A DNA stretch of 64,000 bases, from assembly GCF_041925275.1 (NCBI RefSeq), contig NZ_JBHEUZ010000001.1, positions 310,001 to 374,000 of the forward strand. The letters run 5' to 3'. Positions 28,491 to 35,550 of the stretch are shown here, piece after piece (positions within the stretch are counted from its first letter, which is position 1; each line of letters starts with the position of its first letter). Source of the stretch: Parapedobacter pyrenivorans_A. Lineage in GTDB: Bacteria > Bacteroidota > Bacteroidia > Sphingobacteriales > Sphingobacteriaceae. The position numbers and the translations under genes are program-made. Below the pieces are notes generated by a model. It saw only the letters and a list, made by a program, of their open reading frames with translations. It searched no databases and was not told the DNA's origin.

Positions 28491-28642
28491 GCTAACGATC
28501 CTCGGCTTTGCGTTCGGGCGGGATTAGAGGCACAAGCGTTCAATCTTGCACCAAAGTTAATAAAATGCACTAACGTTCAATTTACCACGTTAGCACGCCT
28601 GACGCAACCACGGAGTGGCAGCGAAGCTAAACCGATGTTAGC
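28491..28642. repeat. attC-like nested inverted repeats
   Basis: GCTAACG at 28491-28497 is the exact reverse complement of CGTTAGC at 28588-28594. Inside and beside it are CTAACGT/ACGTTAG (28570-28576, 28587-28593) and a further GTTAGCC (28637-28643). The flanks GGCTTTGCG and CAGCGAAGCT are imperfectly complementary. A long imperfect stem with GCTAAC/GTTAGC ends resembles integron attC sites or the intercassette repeats of Bacteroidota. No integrase is present. Confidence 0.45.
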
Positions 28643-28655
28643 CGTCCGTTGTTAT

Positions 28656-29153
28656 TTACACTAATCCTGAGTTTGCTCCTGAAATAGTGGCAACGAAGTA
28701 ATTCGCTGCATAAACTGCTAGCGAAAGAAATAATGGGTCTTTCGAAATACCGTCATTAGAGATATTGTTGTTAATATCATAATGATAATGAAATTCCTTC
28801 CAACTAAATTTTGGGTTAAGTTGGATGATGTTTTCCCTATCTTCATTTTCAATGATATACTTTCCGTGGAAAAACTTGTTCAACTTTAGAACGTATTTAT
28901 TTTTATCTCGATAGAAAATTACAATATTACCACTCCAATTCATTACTAATTTGGCAAATTCAGTTCCATTATTGGTTACGCTTATACTTGTTTGAAATAC
29001 TCCAACGGGTTTTACTAAATATCCATCCGTATTGGATACGTTAATTTCAGCTTTCAAAAAATATGGATCTGCATAAATAATTTCACTTAATACCTGATTG
29101 TTTTCTATCAGTTGGAATGTCCTATTGTCAATGGAATGTGCATTCATCTTCAT
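28656..29153 (-). CDS. hypothetical protein in AT-rich island
   Basis: 165 residues, AT-rich codon use unlike the flanking genes. Mostly beta-type, polar sequence: IDNRTFQLIENNQVLSEIIY near the start, NWSGNIVIFYRDKNKYVLKL in the middle, and a short hydrophobic C-terminus (PLFLSLAVYAANYFVATI). I do not recognise the family. It lies 12 bases after the XRE regulator gene in the same direction and directly upstream of the attC-like region, so it may be a captured cassette gene. Confidence 0.6.
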   Translation of the reverse strand: MKMNAHSIDNRTFQLIENNQVLSEIIYADPYFLKAEINVSNTDGYLVKPVGVFQTSISVTNNGTEFAKLVMNWSGNIVIFYRDKNKYVLKLNKFFHGKYIIENEDRENIIQLNPKFSWKEFHYHYDINNNISNDGISKDPLFLSLAVYAANYFVATISGANSGLV

Positions 29154-29165
29154 TCGTTTTGGGTG

Positions 29166-29372
29166 CTATTTAAAATCTTTATCTTCTAGTTGAAAAATTT
29201 CTTCTACCGGTGTTCCAAATACTTTTGACATTTTAAGTGCCAATACAGTAGAAGGAACAAATTTGCCGGTTTCTATTGAGTTCATTGCTTGTCTGGATAT
29301 ACCGATTTCTTCTGCTAAATCGGCCTGGGTCCAGTTTTTTTTTGCTCTTTCTACTTTTATTGTATTCTTCAT
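29166..29372 (-). CDS. XRE family helix-turn-helix regulator
   Basis: 68 residues made up almost wholly of a Cro/C1-type HTH: MKNTIKVERAKKNWTQADLA, EEIGISRQAMNSIETGKFVP, then TVLALKMSKVFGTPVEEIFQLE. This YgzD-like small type is usually encoded next to a small membrane protein. It overlaps that gene by four bases (ATGA), so the two are co-translated. Confidence 0.92.
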   Translation of the reverse strand: MKNTIKVERAKKNWTQADLAEEIGISRQAMNSIETGKFVPSTVLALKMSKVFGTPVEEIFQLEDKDFK

Positions 29373-29752
29373 CTGTATTTGCGTTTTGAAATGAATAAAC
29401 CAACAAAATAGAACAAAAAGAACAAGGGAAAAACATACAAATAATTTAAATTATCTAACCCCGAATCTTTAACTAATCCTAACATACCTAATACCATTAT
29501 CAATAGCAATGATAAAACAAACGCAATGGATACCGCTTCTAATTGTATTCTGATTTGAACTTCGTCTAAAGATTTTACACTTTGCATTTGCTTGAAAGCA
29601 TAAACCCCGAACAAAAGAGCATTAATGGCAACAATTAGTAATGCAATAGGTACAGATAGGGAATATTCGGATAGATAAAACACGCTGATTGGGAAACAGA
29701 CGGCAAAAATCAGAGCCCAAAATATATTCTTCATATTTACTTTTTCTTTCAT
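29369..29752 (-). CDS. small membrane protein paired with XRE regulator
   Basis: 127 residues with four hydrophobic segments (about 8-25, 30-50, 70-92, 104-122) and a basic tail (SKRKYR). The middle loop has MQSVKSLDEVQIRIQLEA. Genes for such four-helix proteins often precede XRE regulators of the YgzD type; function unknown. AT-rich like its neighbours. Confidence 0.75.
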   Translation of the reverse strand: MKEKVNMKNIFWALIFAVCFPISVFYLSEYSLSVPIALLIVAINALLFGVYAFKQMQSVKSLDEVQIRIQLEAVSIAFVLSLLLIMVLGMLGLVKDSGLDNLNYLYVFPLFFLFYFVGLFISKRKYR

Positions 29753-29796
29753 ATTAAGTCGTATATAATTTTCACAAAGATAAGTAACACATTCTA

Positions 29797-29964
29797 AATG
29801 TAAAGTATATGCGACATTTTTTGAGAAAAAATTCCAGAAGTATATTTCATGTGAATAGTTGGTATGTTGAAGTTTAATGTTTTTCGGAAAGTAGTGGGTG
29901 TCGCTTTACAATGACTGCTAACTCTAAAATATGCGCAATAATCTTTGTATACGAAGAGACCAAA
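29797..29964 (-). pseudogene. remnant of an AraC-type HTH C-terminus
   Basis: On the minus strand, residues YKDYCAYFRVSSHCKATPTT followed by FRKTL align by eye with the AraC signature (SYFSRVFKKHTGMTPSEFRK). The rest of the regulator is missing. The 270-base gap around it holds no other gene. Very short, so moderate confidence only. Confidence 0.35.
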
Positions 29965-30021
29965 TTTTTTTTGGTTCATACAACAACCCCTTGTTTTTAA
30001 GCTGCTTATTCTTTCCAGTAA

Positions 30022-30201
30022 CTGCCCGAAGAAATGGTCGGCAAGACGGTGAAAGTGATTGCCTTTGAAATCGAAACGGCGAAAAAGGAGCTGAGCAGGG
30101 CGCAGCGTCTCCGCCGGATTGAAGCCCTGACCAAATCCTCCCTCGTGGGTTTGAGCCGATTCACCTTTGACCGGGACGAAGCCAATGACTACGATGGCTA
30201 A
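30022..30201 (+). pseudogene. 5'-truncated antitoxin-like gene
   Basis: The frame LPEEMVGKTVKVIAFEIETA ... FTFDRDEANDYDG is open from just after a stop at 30019-30021 to TAA 30199-30201. The C-terminus (FDRDEANDYDG) is typical of small antitoxins paired with PIN toxins, but the N-terminal DNA-binding part is absent. The stop overlaps the start of the PIN gene. It is a cut-off remnant rather than a working gene. Confidence 0.5.
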
Positions 30202-30599
30202 ACCTTTTGCGGTGGACACCAACGTGCTGATATACCTGCACGACAACTCCGCACAGGAAAAAAGGGCCATTGCCAAAGGATTGCTTGCCGATATCCCAAA
30301 AATCCCCCTCTCAGGTCATTTCCGAATACATCAACACCTGCCGGAGGCTGCTGAAATTTGATAAGGTGGAACTGTTGGAACAGACGGCTGCATTGCTTGA
30401 CGGCTGTCCCATCGTCCCCGTGTCGCCCGATACCCTACAACATGCCGCAGGGCTTGCGAAACGATACCAATTCCAATTGTTCGATTCCATCATTGTCGCT
30501 GCCTGCATCGAGGGCGGTTGCGAAATCCTTTACTTCGAGGACATGCAACATAAACTGATCGTGGATAAAAGCATCACCATCATCAATCCTTTTCTGTAA
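30185..30599 (+). pseudogene. PIN-domain (VapC-like) toxin, frameshifted
   Basis: The first frame reads MTTMAKPFAVDTNVLIYLHD (first catalytic Asp in VDTN) up to about 30310. The protein then continues in the next frame as QVISEYINTCRRLLKF... FQLFDSIIVAACIEGGCEIL (second acidic motif FDSIIVAA), YFEDMQH, ending at 30599. The shift lies at the C-run at 30304-30308. All PIN landmarks are present across the two frames, so one base repair would restore about 137 residues. Confidence 0.75.
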
Positions 30600-30882
30600 C
30601 TCCCATTTTTCAGTTGCGCCACCCCCCTGACCGGAATTTAAGATATTGTGGCATTCCTAAATATCCGATAAATCTGGGCAATCGGAAATCCAGAAATATG
30701 GCTGTTATAAAAAGGCTCCGCTATTGGTGACCTTAATAAAACCTCGGATACCTTGACAATCCGGTTGGCAATCCTTATTGATTTGTCGGGTTGGCAGGAT
30801 TGGTTCAGCCCCACAATGCACCGACACGGCCCTGAGTCTTCTACGAATCGAACCCGGGGTTCCCATCCCGCTATCCCAACAA
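30600..30882. other. gene-free stretch between the PIN remnant and tRNA-Pro(GGG)
   Basis: No gene found. It contains a tRNA 3'-end fragment (30785-30801) and, at 30844-30860, a T-loop-like GGGTTCGAT on the minus strand. Confidence 0.5.
30785..30801 (-). repeat. tRNA-Pro(GGG) 3'-end fragment
   Basis: On the minus strand AATCCTGCCAACCCGAC matches the end of tRNA-Pro(GGG) (AATCCCGCCAACCCGAC) with one change. The body of the tRNA is missing. The layout parallels the fragment behind tRNA-Pro(CGG) at 22554. Confidence 0.6.
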
Positions 30883-30919
30883 CAAAAAAGCCCAGCATTC
30901 GCTGAGCTTTTTCGTCGGG
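30883..30919. repeat. 37-bp direct repeat, right copy (att-like)
   Basis: Exact second copy of 27916-27952. It covers the terminator of tRNA-Pro(GGG) and its last five bases. Integrative elements commonly use tRNA 3' ends, and the repeat position fits, although the tRNA part is short. Confidence 0.8.
30884..30912 (-). terminator. terminator of tRNA-Pro(GGG)
   Basis: Minus-strand hairpin AGCTCAGC-GAAT-GCTGGGCT (one G-T pair) followed by six T, directly after the tRNA 3' end. Confidence 0.88.
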
Positions 30920-30988
30920 TTGGCGGGATTCGAACCCACGACCTCCAGCACCCCATGCTGGCGCGATACCTGGCTACGCTACAACCCG
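30915..30988 (-). tRNA. tRNA-Pro (anticodon GGG), CCA not encoded
   Basis: Acceptor CGGGTTG/CAACCCG with discriminator A. Anticodon stem CCAGC/GCTGG around ATGGGGT gives anticodon GGG (codons CCC/CCT). T-arm GTGGG-TTCGAAT-CCCGC. The next bases are CGA rather than CCA, so the tail must be added, in contrast to the tRNA-Pro(CGG) of this window. Confidence 0.96.
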
Positions 30989-31015
30989 ATTGGGAGTGCA
31001 AAGATAAAAAATTTT

Positions 31016-31252
31016 TCAATTCAGGTCAGATAAAAAACGTGCTGCTCCACGCTTTTTTATCTTCATCTCCAACTTTAGTGCCTCACTGCGACTAGAAACC
31101 TCAAACCTGCATACAAGGCGCCAAGGAAGGCCGTGCTTCGTATAACGGCTTTGCCCTCGGTTGTGTTCCATCAGCCGTTTATCCAAATCAACACAGCTCC
31201 CCGTGTAATATCGATGCAAACGTTCGCTGGAAAGGATATAAAAAGAATACAT
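31016..31252 (-). CDS. GIY-YIG nuclease family protein, tRNA-adjacent
   Basis: 78 residues, the normal size of stand-alone GIY-YIG domains. N-terminal FYILSS (the GIY position) and YYTGSC (YIG) are followed by the DLDKRLMEHN helix and the RYTKHGLPWRLVCRFE segment with Arg and Glu of the active site. It ends 27 bases before the 5' end of tRNA-Pro(GGG) on the same strand. It lies within a tandem duplication that includes the tRNA 5' half (see 31299-31395). Likely a small homing-type or tRNA-locus-associated nuclease. Confidence 0.88.
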   Translation of the reverse strand: MYSFYILSSERLHRYYTGSCVDLDKRLMEHNRGQSRYTKHGLPWRLVCRFEVSSRSEALKLEMKIKKRGAARFLSDLN

Positions 31253-31298
31253 GACTTAACGAAGTTTTACCGCGCACGACCTTGGCGCCAAAGCGCCA

Positions 31299-31395
31299 CG
31301 CGATACCTAGCGGATTTTATCACGCTAATAGCGTGACTACAACCCGATTGGGAGTGAAAAGATAAAAAAATTTTCTATTCAGGTTGGATAAAAAT
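31299..31395 (-). repeat. degenerate second copy of tRNA-Pro 5' half and GIY-YIG 3' end
   Basis: On the plus strand, CGCGATACCT (31299) and a 20-base block at 31337-31356 repeat 30962-30971 and 30979-30998 exactly. The following 38 bases are about 85% identical and include the codons for FLSNLN, matching the FLSDLN end of the intact GIY-YIG protein. The tRNA copy is interrupted by a perfect hairpin TCACGCT-AAT-AGCGTGA (31320-31336). It is the eroded upstream unit of a tandem [GIY-YIG + tRNA] duplication. Confidence 0.7.
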
Positions 31396-31407
31396 AACGG
31401 CATTTTA

Positions 31408-32130
31408 TTAACCGTTTTTGTCGCCGATATACTTATAGAACGCATCGCGATAGGTATCGCCCACCGGGATGATCTTGTCTTCAATAAAAATACGACCACG
31501 CTCAATACTGGCTATCTTTTCTAACGCCACAATGTACGAGCGGTGCACCCGTACAAACCGGTTGGAAGGCAAAATATCTTCCATCTTCTTCATGTTTTGG
31601 AGGGTAACAATCCGTTCGGCTGCCGTATAGATCGAGATATAATCTTTCAGCCCTTCGATATACAAGATGTCATCGAGGTCTACCCGTTGAATCTTGTGCT
31701 CTGTCTTAATGAAGATAAAATCAACCGTATCGCTCGGTAGCGATGTCGAAACAGGCTGCGCGACCTGCTGCGGGCGATTAGCCAACACTTTTTGCACCGA
31801 ACGGTAAAACCGATCGAATGCGATGGGCTTCAATAGATAATCCACCACATTCAGTTCATAGCCATCCAACGCATACTGCGGATACGCGGTGGTAAGAATC
31901 ACATCACATTTACCATTGATGATTTTCAGGAATTGTATCCCGGTCAGCTCGGGCATCTGCACATCCAGAAACGCCAAATCCACCTCCCCGTTCTGTACCA
32001 TGGCAAGGGCCTCGATGGCATTGGTCGTACTGGCCACGAGCGTCAGTTCAGGCACTTTGGCAACGTAATCCGAGATGATATCCAATGCCAGCGGCTCGTC
32101 GTCTACAGCAATACATCGTACCATGGGCAT
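31408..32130 (-). CDS. LytTR family response regulator
   Basis: 240 residues from ATG 32130. The receiver domain (about 1-120) has VDDEP acidic residues, the phosphoacceptor Asp in LAFLDVQMPELTG and Lys in YLLKPIAFDRF. A C-terminal LytTR DNA-binding domain (about 140-240) has DDILYIEGLKDYISIYTAAE and FVRVHRSYIVALEKI. It starts 13 bases after the stop of its sensor kinase. A pair of LytTR consensus sites at 33262-33291 lies just upstream of the operon. Confidence 0.93.
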   Translation of the reverse strand: MPMVRCIAVDDEPLALDIISDYVAKVPELTLVASTTNAIEALAMVQNGEVDLAFLDVQMPELTGIQFLKIINGKCDVILTTAYPQYALDGYELNVVDYLLKPIAFDRFYRSVQKVLANRPQQVAQPVSTSLPSDTVDFIFIKTEHKIQRVDLDDILYIEGLKDYISIYTAAERIVTLQNMKKMEDILPSNRFVRVHRSYIVALEKIASIERGRIFIEDKIIPVGDTYRDAFYKYIGDKNG

Positions 32131-32143
32131 ATTCTTTTTGGGG

Positions 32144-33160
32144 CTATAAATATATGAAAAGTTCACTACTGTAATAATGCTCCGATTCCACGACGTTGAT
32201 GGTATGCCGGTCGGGATACCCCAATTGCAAACGGCGCCTAAGGTTGGTCAGCCCCACGCCTTTTGTCTGGTCTTTATTCACTTGGTTCTTGGCGTTCTCT
32301 GCATTGAAATGCAGCCTTCCGCTTTGCACACTGATATCTATGCGGATGGGCTTGTCTGGATCGGTAGAAACGCCATGCTTAAACGCGTTCTCAAGAAACG
32401 AAATCAACAGCAAGGGCATGATGCGGTGGCCCTTCTCATCGATATTAACATGCAGATCCACGTAGACTTTCTCCTTGAAACGCAATTTCTGCAGTTCTAT
32501 GTAGTTTTCCAGGTAATTTATCTCTTCTTCAAGCAATACATACTCCTCATTGCTCTCGTATAGCATATACCGCATTATCGCCGATAGCTTGAGGATGGCC
32601 TCGGGTGTCTTGTCCGATTTCTGGTAGGCCAACGAATAGATGTTGTTCAACGAATTGAACAGGAAATGCGGATTGATCTGCGACCGTAGGAAAGCCAGTT
32701 CGGCATTTAGCTTTTCCGTTTCCAGGTTTTTGCGGTCTTCCCGGGTTTTGAAATTGGACGAAATCACGTACACGGCGGTGCTTAGCAGCATAAAGAATAA
32801 CCCGGTTATCAATACGGCCACGGAATACCGCATCGGCGTCAATGTCTGTTGCTGGTTATCGTTGTCGCGGTATTGCAGAATAATATCGTCGTAATAAAGA
32901 GCAATCCCATATTTTACCGCAATTGACACCACCAATACAATGGCCATGTAAGTAGCGGCACGCCAATACCGGCCAGCGCCGATGAGTAACGGGTTGATTA
33001 AGAAATAGTGTACATAGAAAATAACGATATTCAAAGCCCCGTACAACAGCACCATAATAGCGGCACGGTCCGGGTGCTCCCTCACATTCAACAGGAACAG
33101 GACTGCCAGTAGCACCAGCCATACCAATCCGTGAGTTAAAACCGCTCTGTTGTTGCGCAT
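32144..33160 (-). CDS. LytS-like sensor histidine kinase (His_kinase family)
   Basis: 338 residues from ATG 33160. Four membrane helices (about 8-26, 33-52, 63-84, 115-136) have no large extracellular domain. A coiled segment then leads to the His_kinase box LRSQINPHFLFNSLNNIYSL (phosphoacceptor His) and the ATP-binding N box LISFLENAFKHGVS and G box GVGLTNLRRRL. It pairs with the response regulator downstream. Confidence 0.93.
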   Translation of the reverse strand: MRNNRAVLTHGLVWLVLLAVLFLLNVREHPDRAAIMVLLYGALNIVIFYVHYFLINPLLIGAGRYWRAATYMAIVLVVSIAVKYGIALYYDDIILQYRDNDNQQQTLTPMRYSVAVLITGLFFMLLSTAVYVISSNFKTREDRKNLETEKLNAELAFLRSQINPHFLFNSLNNIYSLAYQKSDKTPEAILKLSAIMRYMLYESNEEYVLLEEEINYLENYIELQKLRFKEKVYVDLHVNIDEKGHRIMPLLLISFLENAFKHGVSTDPDKPIRIDISVQSGRLHFNAENAKNQVNKDQTKGVGLTNLRRRLQLGYPDRHTINVVESEHYYSSELFIYL

Positions 33161-33261
33161 AATTGCAAATATAGGACTAGCTGCCAATATCAGCTGCGCT
33201 TATCGACAAACTCCCTACTTCCATCGGCCAATCCCGCATTCGGACAGACAAACGCCCAAAT

Positions 33262-33291
33262 CCCGTTGGTCTAGAAAATCCCACCGTTGGT
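33262..33291 (+). promoter_or_regulatory. pair of LytTR binding sites
   Basis: CCCGTTGGT (33262-33270) and ACCGTTGGT (33283-33291) fit the LytTR consensus [TA][AC][CA]GTTN[AG][TG] at 8/9 and 9/9 positions. They are direct repeats with the standard 12-base spacer. They lie about 33-60 bases before a TTTCTTTG -7-like box (33324-33331), the right place for activating the plus-strand small gene at 33384. Confidence 0.65.
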
Positions 33292-33383
33292 CTAAAACTT
33301 TTCCGTACCAAGTAGGTAATCGGTTTCTTTGTAGTGTGCAAGAGGAATTGATGTGATTTGCTAACCCTGAAACACAATGAAAG

Positions 33384-33563
33384 ATGAAGAAGTTAACCAG
33401 TAACATTTCGCCCTTCCTGCTACTTGTCATTCCATTTTTTGTCGGTTTGATAATAGTGGCAACGCAACCGCAGAGTGCCGTGACCCAAGAGCGCATCCAA
33501 TTGAACGCATCGTTCATTTCGTTGCCGGATATCCATGTTTTTAAAGCATTGCTATGGCGATAG
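33384..33563 (+). CDS. 59-residue membrane protein next to LytTR system
   Basis: ATG 33384 to TAG 33561-33563. MKKLTSNISPFLLLVIPFFV begins a basic N-terminus plus one membrane helix (about 9-26). A short outside segment rich in Gln/Ser ends HVFKALLWR. No family name is known to me. It is transcribed away from the kinase/regulator pair, with the LytTR site pair in its promoter region, so it is the likely target of that system. It may be longer-lived as a signal peptide-like or regulatory membrane peptide; function unknown. Confidence 0.55.
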   Translation: MKKLTSNISPFLLLVIPFFVGLIIVATQPQSAVTQERIQLNASFISLPDIHVFKALLWR

Positions 33564-33590
33564 TGGGGCCACTTGTGTACCTTTGCCCAC

Positions 33591-34226
33591 ATGCGAAGTA
33601 CACTTCTTTCTCTCCACAGCATACTGACCGCCCTTGATGTCGACGCCGCCTGCCTGCCCTTGCTGGAACAGGCCCCCACGTACCACGAGCTCCTACAGGC
33701 CCACACGCCGGATACCGTATATGCTGCCATCCGCTCCATCGGTGACACACTCCATGCGAACCCAAAGGCCGATCAACTGATTGAAAACCTCGAAGAACGC
33801 ATCAATATCATTGCCCATAAGCTGAAGTTTATTGCCGACGAAAGCAAGCCTCGCGTAGTGTTCCTAACCGATGTGTCGCCCGTCAAAATCCATAGCGATA
33901 CGTATCTCGAAATCATTGCCCGCATTGCAGGGGGTATCCCCATCAACGCATCGGCGGTAGACACCGCCGACGCAGTCGTAGTCGTCTGCGAAAAGCCCAC
34001 ACCACACGTACTGGCCGTATTACCAGCGATGCTTGCCCTGCCGGAATGGGCACAAACGGCAGCAGTAAAACATGGAAATGTATATATCATCCATCACCCG
34101 GACCACTTGCGGCAGCCCGGAGCCCTCATCGCCGATGACATCGAAATCCTGGCCGAAATCCTCTACCCAAAACAGTTCATTTTTGGTCGTGACGAAGATG
34201 CTTGGATGAAATTCGAGGGCCAATAA
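33591..34226 (+). CDS. periplasmic-binding-protein-like (BtuF/TroA-fold) protein without signal peptide
   Basis: 211 residues from ATG 33591. It resembles class III substrate-binding proteins (PRVVFLTDVSPVKIHSDTYLEIIARIAGG, NVYIIHHPDHLRQPGALIADDIEILAEIL), yet it begins MRSTLLSLHSILTAL with no export signal, so it is probably cytoplasmic. An exact -7 box TACCTTTG (33578-33585) ends only five bases before the ATG, suggesting a leaderless transcript. It converges on thrC with a one-base gap. Role unknown. Confidence 0.7.
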   Translation: MRSTLLSLHSILTALDVDAACLPLLEQAPTYHELLQAHTPDTVYAAIRSIGDTLHANPKADQLIENLEERINIIAHKLKFIADESKPRVVFLTDVSPVKIHSDTYLEIIARIAGGIPINASAVDTADAVVVVCEKPTPHVLAVLPAMLALPEWAQTAAVKHGNVYIIHHPDHLRQPGALIADDIEILAEILYPKQFIFGRDEDAWMKFEGQ

Positions 34227-34227
34227 C

Positions 34228-35535
34228 TTACTGCCCGGTCATCAAATAGCGTTTGAACGCATCAAAATCCACTTCCAGTGCCACAGTCTGTTTTTCGCGG
34301 CCTTCCAAATCATTTACCTGAGTTGGCATCGGAATCTTTGCAGCAAGTTCTTCCGGGAATACCTCGGGGAATTTACAGGGGTGGGCTGTCGATAAGAAAA
34401 CTGCCGCGTACGTACCTGGATGCCGCTGGCGGTAGCGTTTAGCGGCCAGCCAGGCAATGGCTGTATGCGGACAGGCAACGTAGCCGTACCGGTCGAATAT
34501 TGCCCGGATGGCATCCTGGGTTTCCGCATCGGTAGCGGTATATGACGAAACCAGCCGTGCCAACGCTTCCCGGTCATTGCCAAACATGTCCATAATCCGC
34601 ACCCAATTGCTCGGATTGCCCACATCCATCGCGTTGGCCAGCGTCTGCACCGATGGACGCGGCTCATACCGGCCACTCTGCAAAAATCGTGGCACCGTAT
34701 CGTTCACGTTGGTAGCCGCGATGAAGTGCTCCACGGGCAATCCCATTTTATAAGCCAATAACCCCGCCCCTATGTTGCCGAAATTACCACTGGGTACGGA
34801 GAAGACTACCTTCCGTATGCCTTGTGCCTGTAGTTGGGCATATGCCCAAAAATAATAAAATGTCTGTGGAATAAGCCGGGCGATGTTGATCGAATTGGCC
34901 GACGTGAGCCGCAACGCGGCTTTCAGCTCGGGGTTGTTGAACGCTTCCTTAACCAACGCCTGGCAATCATCAAATGTACCGTCCACTTCAATGGCCCGGA
35001 TGTTCTGCCCGTTGGTGGTCAACTGCAGTTCCTGCACAGGGCTTACCTTCCCCTTGGGGTACAGGATGGTTACCCGCGTGCCCGGCACGCCCAAAAAGCC
35101 CAACGCCACAGCCCCCCCGGTGTCGCCGGAGGTAGCCACCAACACATCGAGCACCCGCTCATCCGATTGCGAAAGGGCCGCCATCACACGGCTCATGAAA
35201 CGGGCACCGAAGTCCTTGAATGCCAGCGAAGGTCCGTGGAACAGCTCCAATACCGCTGTTCCGCTATCCAGCGGACGTACAGGTGCTTCAAAATCAATCG
35301 CATCATCGATGATCCGCCGCAAGGTAGACGCAGGAAGGGCATCGCCGATCAATGCAGACGCTATCTGAAAGGCGATATCCTGAAAGGTAAACTGCGCGAG
35401 GTTTTGGATGAAATGCGCATCCAAGGTCGGGATAATTACCGGCATATATAGCCCTTTATCTGCCGGCAAACTATTGAACACCGCTTCCTTGAACGGCACA
35501 CGTAGTTCTTTATTGTTCGTACTGTATAGTTGCAT
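34228..35535 (-). CDS. thrC: threonine synthase
   Basis: 435 residues of PLP fold-type II. The PLP lysine lies in GPSLAFKDFGARF (about 111), and the phosphate/PLP-binding region is VATSGDTGGAVALGFLG. SVPSGNFGNIGAGLLAYKMG is the family glycine motif. It makes threonine from O-phosphohomoserine. Last gene of the thrABC operon, 15 bases after thrB. It is the long bacterial type. Confidence 0.96.
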   Translation of the reverse strand: MQLYSTNNKELRVPFKEAVFNSLPADKGLYMPVIIPTLDAHFIQNLAQFTFQDIAFQIASALIGDALPASTLRRIIDDAIDFEAPVRPLDSGTAVLELFHGPSLAFKDFGARFMSRVMAALSQSDERVLDVLVATSGDTGGAVALGFLGVPGTRVTILYPKGKVSPVQELQLTTNGQNIRAIEVDGTFDDCQALVKEAFNNPELKAALRLTSANSINIARLIPQTFYYFWAYAQLQAQGIRKVVFSVPSGNFGNIGAGLLAYKMGLPVEHFIAATNVNDTVPRFLQSGRYEPRPSVQTLANAMDVGNPSNWVRIMDMFGNDREALARLVSSYTATDAETQDAIRAIFDRYGYVACPHTAIAWLAAKRYRQRHPGTYAAVFLSTAHPCKFPEVFPEELAAKIPMPTQVNDLEGREKQTVALEVDFDAFKRYLMTGQ

Positions 35536-35550
35536 GGTTATCTAATCCGA

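Noticed and set aside
27917..30912. Identical terminators as evidence only of tRNA terminator duplication
   Set aside because: Considered as the sole explanation of the 37-bp repeat. Set aside because identity extends beyond the hairpin into the tRNA end and coincides with the edges of the AT-rich segment, though it cannot be excluded.
30778..31095. 105-residue frame over tRNA-Pro(GGG)
   Set aside because: Antisense translation of the tRNA (VGGIRTHDLQHP) and of the GIY-YIG 3' end; not a protein gene.
33215..33748. 177-residue open frame on the minus strand
   Set aside because: It covers the LytTR sites, the small membrane protein and the start of the binding-protein gene in antisense, has no domain-like text, and conflicts with better supported plus-strand genes.
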